Origin: Pomphorhynchus laevis
Lineage: Eukaryota; Acanthocephala; Palaeacanthocephala; Echinorhynchida; Pomphorhynchidae
Assembly: GCA_012934845.2 (NCBI GenBank)
Contig: WNNJ02002392.1
Location: forward strand, 1-64,000
Direction of reading: 5' to 3'
Length of the DNA: 64,000 nucleotides
Translations under genes and position numbers: made by a program
Notes under the pieces: generated by a model
Database searches by the model: none
Told to the model about the DNA's origin: nothing
The model's input: the letters and a program-made list of their open reading frames with translations, nothing else
In this document: positions 42,345 to 54,815 of the stretch, in pieces
How the letters are laid out: each line of letters opens with the position of its first letter
How positions within the stretch are numbered: position 1 is the first letter of the stretch

Positions 42345-45110
42345 AATTGATATTCCACTTCAAAATCCTCAATCGAACGACTATCACTATCATATTGATC
42401 AATTATTTGAGCACCAAGATAAACTTACGGGCATTATCGACCTACGATACTTTGTATGCGTTGTACTCGTCGAAGGTTGCTATAAACAATCGATTGAAAG
42501 TTGGTTTTAGCAGCATACGTAGCTTATTATGTATATTCAAATATTGTTGTCACGGAATTTTATCTTCGGAGGTTGATATATTTGTCATTTCTGAACGTGG
42601 ATTCACGATGGAATAGTTGATAGTATCATAAGCGTGCCTAATTTAAACATCATTCGTGTCGACAGGGCATCATATCGCAGAGGGTTTGGAGTTGATTTAT
42701 ACAACAGATCTGACATAAAAATGAATCACATGTTCACTTACTCAGATGTACGTCGCACTTTAAAATTGTTGATTGCAAATATGTCCGTTTCTCGTAAAAC
42801 TGATATTTGGCATTTTTTACCGAACACAAAAGTCAGACTGCTTGAGTATGAAGTTGTATGAAATTAAGAGGCGTGCATTTAACAATAATCATCCGTTCAT
42901 CTTAGTCGGAGATTTTAATACCCCCTTGTAATCAAATCGGTATTGATAGTGCAGCTCCGCGGTTCAAGTACGATGCTGATAAGTCTCTTTCAAACTTCCC
43001 GAACGTGACACTTCTCGTTCAACATGTCAATTTTTCTACTAGTTTACCACTTTCTCAATCATCAATACTGAATCTTGTCTTGTCTCGATCGTTTAGTGAC
43101 TATCAAAATTTGTATGATAGTCCTCCTATCGGCAATTGTGACATTATGTTTTGACATCAACCTATTTGGAATGCAGTCTTGTGATCATCTCCAAACTGCA
43201 TAGTCTAAACGAATGTGGCACCGTGTAGATAAAACATCACTTGTTGAGTACGCGTCCCTTATCTCTTTTGAAACATATACTTTGACATCGATTAACAATG
43301 GCAGACCATTTGTGAAAAGTTGATACACATTTCTAATAGCTTTCCCCTGAGAAGCCTATAATGATTAAGCAACGATGGATACCTCCATGGGTTGACTCTG
43401 AATTAAAAACTCTGATACGTAACCGGAATAGCCTTTACAGGATATACCTCTCCAATCCAACATATAGTTCTAAGTATAATGCTTATCGAAATCAGTATGC
43501 TAAGCTTCGAGCTAAAGACTTCTCTACGAGTCCAAATAAACTGAATCCACTCAGCTTGAAAGTATTTTGTCATGCTTACAAAAAATGTCTTAGGCCGATT
43601 GCATCGACCCTAAAGCTCGGCGATGAAATTATCGACTTTAGCGCAAAGAAAACAGACGTTTATGCTGATACATTTTCGCTGGAAAATAACTATTGTCACA
43701 ATTTATGAAACGCCATTGCTCATATAAAAGATACGTTTTTATACACTTGTATTGTATTCACATTATTGTAGTCAAAACTTCGGTGTATGATGAGCTAACC
43801 ATATTATCGATTCATTAGTCTCCAGGACCAGATAACATTCACCCTTTGCTAGTTCATACTTTGCGTCACCTTCTAACGCATTTATTGGCGGAGTTGTTTC
43901 AACCGTTACTTGAGACTTGTACGCTCCCGCAAGATTGGAAATGTGATGTTGTTGTTCCACGATTTAAGAAGGGTGACATTCACATTCCATAAAAGTACAG
44001 ACCCGTTAACTTAATGGGTCAATTTAGTTGATGAAAGAGCTTGTGTAGATATCATCTTCTTTGATTTTCCAAAGCTTTCGATCACGTACGTCATGACTAT
44101 TTGATTTCCAAAATGCATGCCTTGACGATTGATCCCATTTTAATTTGCTGGGTTTCAAACTTTATCTTTGGCCGTTCTTATCGGGTTCATGTAAATAACA
44201 TTTATTCAGGATGGTATAATACACACTTAGGTATACTACAGGGCACAATGCTTGGTCTACTGTTATTCTCCATCTACATAGATAATTTACCAGGCTTCCT
44301 GAGTTCTGAGTATCTATTATATGCAAATGACCTGAAAATCTGGAGAGGCATAAAGTCATATTTAGATACAGAGTGTCTACATTCAGATATATATAAAGTT
44401 GTGAACGGGGCTTGAATTACTGGTTTATCGGTCAATTCTGCCAAATGTTCATTTATTAGTGTTCGAGGTCGACAGAGTACTTGGCCGGCAAAATACTATC
44501 TTTGTTAAAATGAAATCGAAAATGTAGACCATTTGAAGGATCTCGGCGTCTGGATTTCTAATGACTTGTCCACTAAACGTAATACTGAATATGTATGTGC
44601 TAAGGCTTATCGGATGATAGGTTTCATTAGTCGTACATTTGATTTTCTTAATCCACAATCATTTCAGATTCTTGCTAACGCATTTATTTTGAGCAATCTG
44701 CTATATGCGTCTCAATGCGTCTATCCGCGGACTATACAGGAGTCAGCGAAATTGGAAGGTGTGCTCCATCGGGCAACAAAGCCTGTTCACCCAATATGAA
44801 ATTTCCCATACGAACAAAGACTCAATGCACTGGGCATGAATAGTGTTAGCACTCTCCGTGATTTACGCGACATGTGCCTAACATGGACGATTCTTCGAAA
44901 CCCACGACACTACTACACGGGCTAATGGATGTTAGATTAGGTCAATGGCTGCACGGTCATTCGTGATTCCTTAATCGACAAAGGATTGTACGCTCAAAAA
45001 CTCAAGTTTAATCGAAGGGTCGTGAATCTATGAAATCAGTTAAACTAGACTACGATTCGTTCCCTACAATGAAGAAATTTTAAAAGAAAATTTTGTGTAA
45101 TTAATTTGCT
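42345..45110 (+). mobile_element. LINE-B copy 1, near complete ORF2, decayed
   Basis: Endonuclease pieces: KVGFSSIRSLL ... VDIFVISE (about 42,500-42,590), PNLNIIRVDR (42,637), HPFILVGDFNTPL (about 42,890). Linker 43,361-43,705. RT: SPGPDNIHPLLVHTL (43,820), GILQGTMLGLLLFSIYIDNL (44,230), YANDLKIWR (catalytic box YADD changed to YAND), KDLGVWISNDLS (44,535), then the C-terminal VLHRATK. Several stops and shifts; dead. CR1/Jockey-like. Confidence 0.85.
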
Positions 45111-45540
45111 TTTCTTTTTGGTGACGCAACTTTGACCTCTGCTCGCTATGTTGTCTTGTAATAATAATATTTTTCAGGACCTTGCTCCGTCATATACGTC
45201 AGGACCGATTGAAATTCATTTCCACTATCATGAGCATCGGAAAATTGCCAAGTACGGAAAACGAGTTACGAGGCTTGAGAAGGCGTATTTCATCCCCGTG
45301 GTCTTTGCTGCAACTGACGGTATGGGCTGCCCGCGTCCTTCATTCTGAAGAGAATTGCTATGCTAATTTCTTCACGCCGTAACTTCACTTACAGCGAAAG
45401 CATCCATTCAATTCGGGCAAGGGTTGGAATCGCCCTAGCCAAAATGTCCTCTGCCTGCATTAGGGGAGATCGATCGACGAGAGGTCACCCAGTTAGACAT
45501 TGGAGTGCTTAAGAAGATTTTAAAGCATACGTTTTGTTTG
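45111..45540. other. unassigned stretch between LINE-B copies
   Basis: Open for some 65 codons in two frames (from 45,148 and 45,182) but without recognisable motifs; may be a diverged LINE or SINE piece. Confidence 0.3.
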
Positions 45541-46717
45541 GTTGCAATAGTAATTAGTATTGTTATCAGAATATTTGAGCGGATTATTTGTAAATACAGT
45601 GAGTTTCTTACAGAGAGCGAAACTGATGAATACAAATCAACAATCGTTTTTAAGCAATCGTAGTTATTGTGTGCATGTAGATAATTTTTACTCTTCTTCG
45701 CGGCCATGTAATATAGGGGTGCCTCAAGGTTCAGTATTGGGTCCATTGTTATTTAGTGTCTACATCAACGATATCCCGGAATTTATTGATTCTCGGATGC
45801 TTTTATATGCAGACGATTTGAAAATCTGGCGGGCAATTCGTTCACCCAATGATATAGTCAAACTGCAACGGGATATCGATGAAGTCGAAAATTGGGCTCT
45901 GCTCAATAGGTTGATTGTAAATATATCAAAATGCAAACATTTACGTGTTCGTGGCGGAAATGCTCAATCTTTAGTTAATTATAGCTTTCAAAGCAGTGAT
46001 ATAGAACGAGTGAACAAATATAAGGACTTGGGAGTGTGGATAAACAGTGATTTGAGTACCGTCACACATACTGAACATGCTTGTTCAAATGCGTTGGGGA
46101 TAATCGGTCAACTTCGACGCACTTTCATTGCACTCAATCAATTTGCCCTACGTCCGCTAATCTTTGCTCATGTGTTGAGCCGTCTTCTATATGCTGCGCC
46201 GTGTGTGTATCCCCAAAATTCAAAAGAACATATTAGTTCAGAGAGGGTACTTCATAGAGCTACCAAGCTAGCACCGCAACTGGAATTTTTGTCGTACCCT
46301 GATCGATTAAAAGCACTTAGACTTGAGACTGTCACGTGGACCCGCCGGTACATCGATATGAGTATGGTCTGGCAAATTCTTAATGATTTGGATCATCCAC
46401 TTCGAGATTGTCTTCATTTGCGCTCATCCAATATCCTCCGAGGCCATGGTTTAACCCTGCGACGTGAAAGGATAAGAAAATCGCGAGCTGTCCAATTTGA
46501 TCGGCGAGTTGTATCTCTGTGGAGTAGGCTTGGAGAGTCAACAGTGTGCAGTAGCAATATCAACAAATTCAAAAAGAAATTACGGATGGAGGATGCCATG
46601 GGGAAAGCTGCTTTTCCGTATTTGTGATACTTTTATTATATTTTCTTTTTTTCTGCAGTGAACCAGCCAATTAAGCCATGCTTTTATGTGCTGTTGAAAC
46701 ATTAATAATAATAACAT
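45541..46717 (+). mobile_element. LINE-B copy 2, 5'-truncated, with intact RT end
   Basis: RT from FLSNRSYCVHVDN through GVPQGSVLGPLLFSVYINDI, YADDLKIW (intact box), KDLGVWINSDLS and VLHRATKLAPQL to a stop at 46,627. The 3' tail ends in ATTAATAATAATAA, a microsatellite tail as in CR1-type LINEs. Copy 3 begins at once after it. Confidence 0.88.
45560..46627 (+). CDS. LINE-B reverse transcriptase, C-terminal 355 residues
   Basis: Uninterrupted frame. Residues 65-110 carry RT motifs B (PQGSVLGP) and C (YADD). The first 30 residues come from the junction with older DNA. Downstream is the thumb and C-terminal region (RRYIDMSMVWQIL). The absence of stops marks it as the youngest LINE-B copy here, but it lacks endonuclease and motif A. 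Confidence 0.8.
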   Translation: MLSEYLSGLFVNTVSFLQRAKLMNTNQQSFLSNRSYCVHVDNFYSSSRPCNIGVPQGSVLGPLLFSVYINDIPEFIDSRMLLYADDLKIWRAIRSPNDIVKLQRDIDEVENWALLNRLIVNISKCKHLRVRGGNAQSLVNYSFQSSDIERVNKYKDLGVWINSDLSTVTHTEHACSNALGIIGQLRRTFIALNQFALRPLIFAHVLSRLLYAAPCVYPQNSKEHISSERVLHRATKLAPQLEFLSYPDRLKALRLETVTWTRRYIDMSMVWQILNDLDHPLRDCLHLRSSNILRGHGLTLRRERIRKSRAVQFDRRVVSLWSRLGESTVCSSNINKFKKKLRMEDAMGKAAFPYL

Positions 46718-47870
46718 GGTTTCACAAAAGGTAGACCGTGATTATCCAATCTGCTTTGTGCAAGAGATCATGGGTGATCAGTGTTTCTGAGGGTATGGCT
46801 GTGGATTGTATCTTCCTAGATTTCAGTAGTTCTTTTGATCGTATACATCATTGTCATCTTTTAGAATTGCTCATAAATTATGACATTAATCCAATTGTAG
46901 TGAATTTAATTAATGAGTTTTTGTCACATCGATCGTATTATGTCCGAGTGGAATCGATATTGTCTTCATCCTGTGACGTCAAATTTGGTGTGCCTCAAGC
47001 TTTTATTCTTGGGCCTCTTCTGTTCAATATTTATCTAAACACATTACTGGCTCAGTTGCGCTGCAGGCTCCTAGCATTTGCTGACGATCTTAAGGTTTGG
47101 ACACAAGTTGAATCAGAATTAGACGTATATACATTACAGTTAGACTTAAATGTAATTCACGAATAGAGTCATTGCACTGGTATTTATCTAAATCTTGATA
47201 AGTGTGCTCAGTTACGGTTTGATAAGGGGTATAGTGTTTTCTCGTTATATATGGGTATCTTGTTTAGTCAACTCAGTATTTTTCACATGTGATCTAGGTA
47301 TCGTTGTTCAATCATCGTTGAAGAGACACATGAACACTGATAGTATGTGCTCTAAAAAAGGACTTGTATATGGTGAAAAATTAGTTTTGTTCGTTAAATG
47401 TTTAGTACTTCACAACGTTGTTTAATGCTTTAATAAGGCCTCATATAGAATATGGAATTCATGCCGCTTTTCCGTGTACCCAAAACGAAATATAGTATCT
47501 CGATAACATCCTTAGACGCGAATCTAAGTTATGTATCACACTAGCTCGCATGTCATACGCATAGAACTCGTGAAGTTAGGTATGTGTTCTACACGACCTC
47601 ATGTACTATATCTAGACTTAATTGTGATGTATAAGATCTTCGTGTGTTATGACGGATTCCCTAATGAACATGTAATTCCTAATAGACACAGTTGTCAATG
47701 TGGTCATAGTTGGTGTCTTAGAACCAAAGATCATGGGAAATGTCCGTGCACAGACTGTCGCATCGAGCCATGAAAGTGTGGAACATGTTACTTGGAGAGT
47801 TGGTATGTACAAATACGATCAATGAGTTCTAAAAATCAGTCCGCAATTGGATTGCCTTCCTAATTAATGC
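46718..47870 (+). mobile_element. LINE-B copy 3, diverged
   Basis: Starts at GFTKGRP, then AVDCIFLDFSSSFDRIHHCHLLELL (motif A, two words), FGVPQAFILGPLLFNIYLNTL, FADDLKVW, then frames break and fade to about 47,870. Starts in the RT, so 5'-truncated. Confidence 0.8.
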
Positions 47871-48640
47871 AGCGTTCGGGCTAAATATCCAAGAATCTAA
47901 CAGTTTTTATTTTACTTTTTTGTCATGTACAGTTTATTGTAGTTTAGTTATCGATGAGCAGACCAAACAGCTATCGCGGCTAAAGCCTTGTGTTGTAATA
48001 AATACTGATCAAGTGCAGTAAATAACACGCTTTTAGTGTAACCAAAATGGCAACAAATGGTCACAACAGAAGAATACACGTCAAAAAGTTAAACGTCAAA
48101 AAATATTTTTGAGGTTTAACATCAACATACTCCAAGTTTTTTCTTTTAAATCAGGGGACAAATAAGATAATACATATACAAAATATGGCATCCTCATAAC
48201 AACTATATCGAGTAATTAGCAGTATACATTATGTATAAAATCGCCGCTAATATACCAATCAATACAATTGAACCACCTTGTTTTTAAATAAACATTCAGA
48301 CATATCTCTCCATAATACAAACAGATATCACATCATCAGAACGAATATACCAGCCCAATTTAGAATACTTTAAATAGTAGACACGTTTCGACACAACTTG
48401 GCATACTTTGAGCAAACATTCCAAATTGAGCACATCTTACAGCGAGAATGATATTAGCATTTAATTATTATTAATATTTGTATAAAATTTTAATATAAAT
48501 TTTAATAATGTAAATAATAAGAAATTATTTAGTTAAAAATCTCTAAAAAATAAATTCTCGAACTTAAGAATAAATGAACAATTCATTGAATCAATTATTT
48601 ATTTGAAAGACAACAAAACCACTGTCACTACATTAAGTAA
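47871..48640. other. intergenic with a PLE-end-like motif
   Basis: AT-rich. Minus-strand GAAACGTGTCTAC at 48378-48389 resembles the GAAAC-loop-GUC end of a compact hammerhead, but the CUGANGA half is not recognisable. Confidence 0.3.
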
Positions 48641-51600
48641 ATTTATAGATTTATTTATAGTGGCAAATGCACGCCTATGCTCGTTTACAAGCCCACGTAG
48701 AAGAATAAACAAAAAAATATATATATAATGTAAAATGAAAATGTTGATGAAATTGAAGCAAGTATATTGAAGATAAGGAAAATGAAGATGTATGGCAGAA
48801 TTGTGAGTTGGCTAATATGTTAAGGAAACTGATACTGAAAGATGTGGAGAAGTAGATAATTACTTGATCGCAAAGCCAAGAGAGCAAAACGCGAATCATC
48901 AAGGGTAGCAAGGTGTAAGTAGGATAGTGAATGGCAAAATAGAAGACAAAAGGTAACAATACGCAAACGAAATTCAACACGAAGGTTAATTGTGGGCTAA
49001 GATAAGACTGAAAGTTTATGGGAGATATGGCCGAAGCGGCGAAGACGCAAGAGGACACGAACAACAGTTTATAATACGTTGGATAGGTAAAATCGCAAAA
49101 TTGGGAGAGTTGGCAAATAACAACAACAATTTCTTGACAAGAAAAATAATAATAATACAAAGGATTTTTCCTGTTAACCACTGGTCCCAGTGTCGGGTCG
49201 TGGAGGCAGTGCACGAATCAAACAACTCCAGGCATCGCGATCCTGAGCGACAGACCATAGTTATCTTTAAGATAGCCCAAAGCGGTATTCGGCCAGTTTT
49301 GAGATTTGATCTCTCCAGCGGTATCGAGGTCTACCTCGATGTCTCTTTCAAAAGAGTCCAGCATAGAAAATCCTCCGAGGAAGACGATCTCTAGACATCC
49401 CCAGGACATGTCTTATCAACCTCAGCTGACTTTATTTGATGTGGAGAAGAAGCGAATTTCCTCCGAGTCCATCACGGATGACCGAATTCCTAACCTTATC
49501 TCTAAGGCTAAAACCGGCCACACCGCGATGGAACCTCATATTTCTGTCGCCTGTATCCGAGATATTATCCTTTCGGTCATAACCGAAAGCTCATGACCAT
49601 AGGTTAAGATGATAACGAAGATTGCGTGGTAAAACGAAAGTTTCCTCCGAAGATTCAACTCCCGCTTCACCTGTACAAAGAACGAATTGCTGCGTTAGCT
49701 GCAAAAATCCACTTCTCAATCTCCTTGATGTTCCTGGCGTCCCTCGAAAACAATACCCCAAAATACTTAAAATCATTCACATCAGGAAGAACCTTTTCCC
49801 CAATCCGGATTGGCATTGACACCTGAATCCGAAAGGAACGCATAGAGACAAATCGATATAGTGGTATTGTAAATCCTTAGGACAGGAAGCCAACAAGAAA
49901 ACATCATCTGTAAAAATCAGAGATGGCATCCTGATGGAACTAAACTGAAGACTGGCCTCCGTCAAAGCAGCCAGTCTCGTAATTTTGTCCATGTAAACAA
50001 GAAACAAAAGTGGAGACAAAGGACAACCCTGACAAAGCCCAACGCCTACTGGAAATGATTCAGACTTCCTACCTAGAACACGAGCACAACTCATATTTTG
50101 TTCATACAGTGAAGCCACAGCTACCCGAAGACAGTGTGGTACTCAATACTCTTGAGAGAGTATAGAGTTTATCCGTAGTTCCACAACCTGGACGAAAGAC
50201 GCATTGCTGATATTGCAACTGTCTATCAACCATAGGCCGTATCCTTAACTCAAGAATCTAGCAAATAGCTTACCAGTTTGGCTAAGAAGAGTGATGCCCC
50301 GATAATTGGAACACACTCTTCGGTCACCTTTCTCAAAGATCGGTACAACCACCCCAGTTCGTCACTCACTAGGAACCTTGCCCGACTTCAGTGCAACGTT
50401 GAAAATCCGTGTTAGCCACTTAATGCTAACAAGGTCGAGAGCCTTTAAAGCTTCAGGTCGAATATCATCTACTCCAGAAGACTTGCCATTACGAAGTTTT
50501 TTAACATCAGCAATGACCTCTTCCAAAAAGATGAGCTCTTCCGTTGGTTCAAAAGGATCTACTTCTACAAGAGAAGGCATATAGAAAATCATATTGTCAA
50601 CTATTGGGAGAATAATCGAATTAACAAATATATTAGGCGGAGTTATGCCGAGGTGAATATGGATGATCCACATTATTTTGGACTTTTTAGAATTAAGAGC
50701 TAGATTAAGAAAGGAAAAATGGTTGGAGATAGGCATAAGACAATTTCTGGTAGACGTAGCGAAGTCGTAAATACAGAGATGATGTGCATGAGAGTATATG
50801 ATGATACCATCGGCATACTGCATTAGATGAAAGTTATAGTCACGAGTTATATAAGACAAGTCTCCGAGAAGAAGGAAAAGAAGAGGACCTAAAATGGAGC
50901 CTTGTGAAACACCGTGCGAAATGGATGAATATATAGATGAAGAGAAGTTTAAGTGAACACAAAAAGAGCGTTTGGTGAGATAAGATGTGAACCAGGCTAC
51001 AGTAGAAACTAAGAAACTGTAGTCGTGACGAAGCCGAGATAGTAGAACAGAATGATCAAAATATAAAAAAGCAGAATACATGCCAAAAGAGATTACTACA
51101 CTACATAGTTTCATATCGCGGGCTTGAAGTAGATCACTGAAAACTTTTAGACAAACAACTTCAATAGAGTGATTAGAACGGAAGACGTTGAAAAGGGGGT
51201 ATAAATTTGAGGAAACAAGGTATAGATTGACTTGATATAACAAAACGCTGAAGGAGTTTAGATAAAGTCCGAAGAAGATAAATCGGGAGAATGAAGATGG
51301 AAGTAAAGGATAGAGGGACGTTTTATTTAGAAGAGAACGTAGGATGGCTACTTTTTAGTTATCTAAAAAATCAACAACGAATAGAACAATTGAAAAGAGT
51401 AATAAGGAACGGTGATATGATGGAATGAATAGATTTAAGTATATACGTAAGGATATGGTAGGCACGAGAGGTATTGAGCATATAGATGAGAACCTTAGAG
51501 ATTTCGCTAGAAGAAACAGCAAGAATATGAAATAGCTCAGGACAAATTTGCATGAGGAGCAAGACTATGATTGATGATTTACATGGTTAAAGGAAATGAT

Positions 51601-51740
51601 CGTAGTGATTTTAGACTGAAAATAAGAGAACTCATGGGAATCGATGGAGTGAACATTAAAGTGCGAGCAAGAAGAGAAATAAAGATTCTCCAAGTATACT
51701 TTTAATCAGACGATGATGCGATCTTGTTTTACCACAAAAG
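48640..51740 (-). mobile_element. LINE-A copy (minus), interrupted by LINE-C
   Basis: L2/CR1-type LINE. From the right: linker (ISPFLITLFNCSIR near 51,390), RT 50,590-51,250 (SVVISFGMYSAFLYFDHSVLLSRLR, GVSQGSILGPLLFLLLGDLS, QYADGIIIYSHA), then the nested LINE-C, then resumption at FANSPNFAILPIQRIINCC (about 49,120), and the 3' end GCATTTGCCAC near 48,660. About 80 residues are missing across the insertion. YADD is changed to YADG. Confidence 0.8.
49130..50590 (-). mobile_element. LINE-C, nested in LINE-A
   Basis: Minus strand, different lineage. RT start VDPFEPTEELIFLEEVIADVKKLRNG and SSGVDDIRPEALKAL (50,440-50,560, two words), palm GVGLCQGCPLSPLLFLVYMDKI and FTDDVFLLAS (49,900-50,060; catalytic box FTDD), C-terminus LWSVAQDRDAW and PPRPDTG (about 49,200). 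Tail TATTATTATTATT at about 49,150. Broken by several shifts. Its left edge abuts LINE-A FANSPN. Confidence 0.82.
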
Positions 51741-51760
51741 TTTACATTTATTACGTAGAA

Positions 51761-52003
51761 GAGAGTGATTCGTAGCCTAGCAGTCAAGAGCAAAGCCAGG
51801 TACGTAGAGCAACAGCTCGAATCGCGAATGAGTCAAATTTCTGAAAGGAGAAGGGTTGGTAGTCAGCCTTCTGATAAACCCAGGGCCACAAATATGTGGC
51901 CGGAAGCGGGTGAAACGAAAATGAATTTTGCAATGGCTCCGTTAGTAGTCAGGATGGATGGAATTGGAAGTCATGAAGAAAAGATCGATGGACACTATTT
52001 GTA
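51761..52003 (+). repeat. H1 repeat, single plus-strand copy
   Basis: A box TAGCCTAGCAGTCAAGAGC, B box GCTCGAATC, then the hammerhead region and GTTAGTAGTCAGG. Same order as the 25.8-kb array. Core reads CTGATAA: G8 is A, so the ribozyme should be dead. Stem II still pairs, by different bases (ACCC/GGGT), around a 7-bp inner hairpin GGCCACA/TGTGGCC. Confidence 0.85.
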
Positions 52004-52500
52004 GTATAGAACATCGTTACATTCCTACAACATTGCTTAAGCGATTTTATGAGTTCATCTTTATCATCCGCTTCTTCCTTCCCGTTATATTCTTTTTTCC
52101 TGACGTTTCATAAATTACCAAGTTACATGGAATTATTAATCTCTTAATAAATTTATCTACTAAGAAATAAACTGTTTCCTCACTTCGATAAGATGTAATT
52201 TAAAGAACTTCGAAAAATTAATAAAAAATGATTTATTTTTGGCTAATATTATATGTTGATTCGTTAAGATAACGTCTGAGAGAATAAGAAACATTCACAA
52301 TCTGATTTTGAAATAAGAACTTGGAATAAAATTTAAGATTCAAAATATCTATATAAATGTAAATTAAGGGAAGTATGTAAATGGGGCAAAATGTGCGATG
52401 TTGTCAACGTCACTAATAATAATAGATTCTTTTACTAAAGCATAGCATGCAACTAATAATAAACAGAGACAGAGAAAATAAAAACAAACAGTCAATATGG
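52004..52500. other. intergenic, nothing recognised
   Basis: AT-rich spacer between the H1 copy and LINE-A fragments. Confidence 0.5.
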
Positions 52501-53394
52501 CGGAGCGATTGTTTCCACAAGTGTGGGGCGAGCGATTGTTTCCTAAGAAACAATCGCTCGCCCCTCACTTTATACTAGATATCGCCCCATTGCACTCATC
52601 CCTACTCTTTCCAAGCTTTTAGAGCGGATAATCTTAATACAGATCAACGCTTAACTCTCTTCATCCAATCTGTACCCTCCTTTCCAATCTGCTTTCCGCT
52701 CTAATCAATACACAGAATTCGCCTGACTGAACGTTTACTTAAACCAATTCATTTCTCGTGACAAGGCTCTATACAGTGTTCTCATCTTCCTCGACCTCTC
52801 CTCCGACTTCGACATCGTCGACCACTCCATCCTCCTTTCAAGCCTTCGTTATGATTCCGACTTTTCATTCTCCTACGTAGCATGGTTTGCCTCATATCTA
52901 TCTGATATGAAATAGGGACGGCTACCCGTCCCTACTTTCTGCAGGGTTCCACCAGGTTCAGTCTTAGAACCTCTGCATTTCTATCTTCAACTTGGCAATA
53001 TCTCTCCGTTTATCAAACCTTACTCCTATAACGACATGCAATACGCCGATGACATCCTCATATATGCTAATGCACCCGCCCATCGCATACACGATATCGC
53101 ACTTTCTGCCTCCAACTGTCTTTCTTCTATCTACAAACGTTTCTCCCATCTTCGCCTCGTTCTAAACCCAGACAAATCCAAAATATTGTAAATTCTCCCC
53201 CGTCAACCTAACATATCTCCTCCCCCTGTATCTTATGCCTCATCAATCATCCCCATAATCCACAATGTCACTTTCTTAGGCTTCCATTTCGATGATCACC
53301 TTTCCCTTAAACCCTTTGTCCGCGACAAGATCGGCTCGTCTAACTTAATTCCCCGTGATATCCGCCTTATCCGCCCCCTTGTCGATTTACGTTC
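52501..53394 (+). mobile_element. LINE-A fragment with snap-back 5' end
   Basis: Short inverted start (GAGCGATTGTTTC, 52,505-52,542) mirrored by GAAACAATCGCTC at 52,547, then plus-strand LINE-A from the KKQSL... linker through a decayed RT to SLNPLS... (about 53,390). Arms 52521-52542 and 52547-52568 pair with one mismatch. Confidence 0.75.
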
Positions 53395-54243
53395 TAAAAA
53401 GACAGCCGTTCTAAAAAGACAGCCTCCAACTGTCTTTCTTCTATCTACAAACGTCTCTTCAATCTCCATATCGTTCTAAACCCCGAAAAGTCCAAAATAA
53501 TGTGGATCCTCCCCCGTAAACCAAACATATCTCCTCCCACTGTATATTTTGCCTCATCGATCATCCCCATAGTCCACAATCTCACTTTCTTAGGCTTCCA
53601 TTTCGATGATCACCTTTCCCTTAAACCCTTCGTCCGTGACAAGGTCCACTCATCTAACTTAATTCTCCGTGACATCCGCCGTATCCGCCCCCTTATCGAC
53701 TTCCGTTCTTGTATGTCTCTTATTTCATCGCTTCTTTTCCCTAAAATCGATTACTGCTTTAGCCTTTTCGCCAATTCTCCAAAATCCATAACACCGCCGT
53801 TCGAGTGCTCTTTCGTCTCCGTCGCTTCGACCACACATCCACATATTTTGCCCAACTCTCCTGGCCCACCATCCACATCCGCATCAAACTCCGCCTTCTT
53901 CTCGTTACTTTTCGTCTCATCGCTGTCAGCTCCCCATCGTTCATCAACCTTCCTTTCTTAGACGATACTCGCCCCACCTCGCTATCGCTTCGTTCCTGTC
54001 ATACCCTCTTACTCCACGTTCCTAATTACTCCAACAACTACGGTCTCCGATCCTTCCTCGTCGCCGCCTCACTCGCCTGGAATCAACTCCCTCTCGACGT
54101 CCGCCGCGCCCCCTCCTTTATCACATTCAAACACCTCCTCCGTTCACACCTTCTCGACACCTGATTCACAGTCTTGTTTTTTTTGTGGTCATGTAAGCCT
54201 GCGCTGGCACGCATTTGCCACGTTAAAATAAATCCTTTTTTTT
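53395..54243 (+). mobile_element. LINE-A 3' part
   Basis: From the RT C-terminal side (KIMWILPRKPN, FLGFHFDDHLSLKPFVRDK) through FRLRRFDHTSTYFAQLSWPT, NYGLRSFLVAASLAWNQLP to SHLLDT and the 3' tail ending AAATAAATCC then T9. A 17-bp direct repeat (GTTCTAAAAAGACAGCC) marks the junction with the previous copy. Frames 53,500-53,961 and 53,805-54,164 are the open pieces. Confidence 0.85.
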
Positions 54244-54815
54244 CGTTCCTGTATATCTCTTCTTTCATCGCTTCGTTTCTCTAAAATCGATTGCTGTTTC
54301 AGCCTTTTCGCCAATTCTCCAAAATCAATCATCCTGGCCCCTACAATGCATCATCAACTCCGCCGTTCGAGTGCTCCTACATCTCCGTCGCTTTGACCAC
54401 ACATCCACATATGTTGCCTAACTCTCCTGACCTACCATCCACATCCGAATACAACTCCGCCTTCTTCTCGCAACTTTTCGTCTCTTCGTTGTCGGCTCCC
54501 CATCGTTCATCAACATCCCTTTCTTAGACGACACTCGTCTCACCTTTATATCACTGCGTTTCCGTCATTCCCTCTTAATCTACGTTCCCAATTACTCTAA
54601 CAACTACGGTCTCCGATCCTTCCTCGTCGCCGACCAACTCGCCTGGAATCAGCTCCCACTTGACGTCCGCCGCGCTTCCTCCTTTATCGCATTCAAATGC
54701 CGCCTCTGTATCCACATCCTCGAAACATGATTTAGATTTTTTTGTTTGTTGTCGTGGTCATGTAAGCGTGGGCCGGCACGCATTCGCCACGTAAAAATCA
54801 ACTATAAAATTGCAA
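54244..54815 (+). mobile_element. LINE-A 3'-end copy, head to tail
   Basis: Begins directly at the T-run of the preceding copy (CGTTCCTGTATATCTC) and repeats the last about 570 bp of LINE-A, ending TTTGTTGTCGTGGTCATG, GCCACGTAAAAATC. Tandem joining at the tail suggests template jumping or insertion into the tail. Confidence 0.82.

Noticed and set aside
48675-49214. 179-residue minus ORF
   Set aside because: Not a gene of its own: it runs through the decayed 3' part of LINE-A in a frame without motifs.
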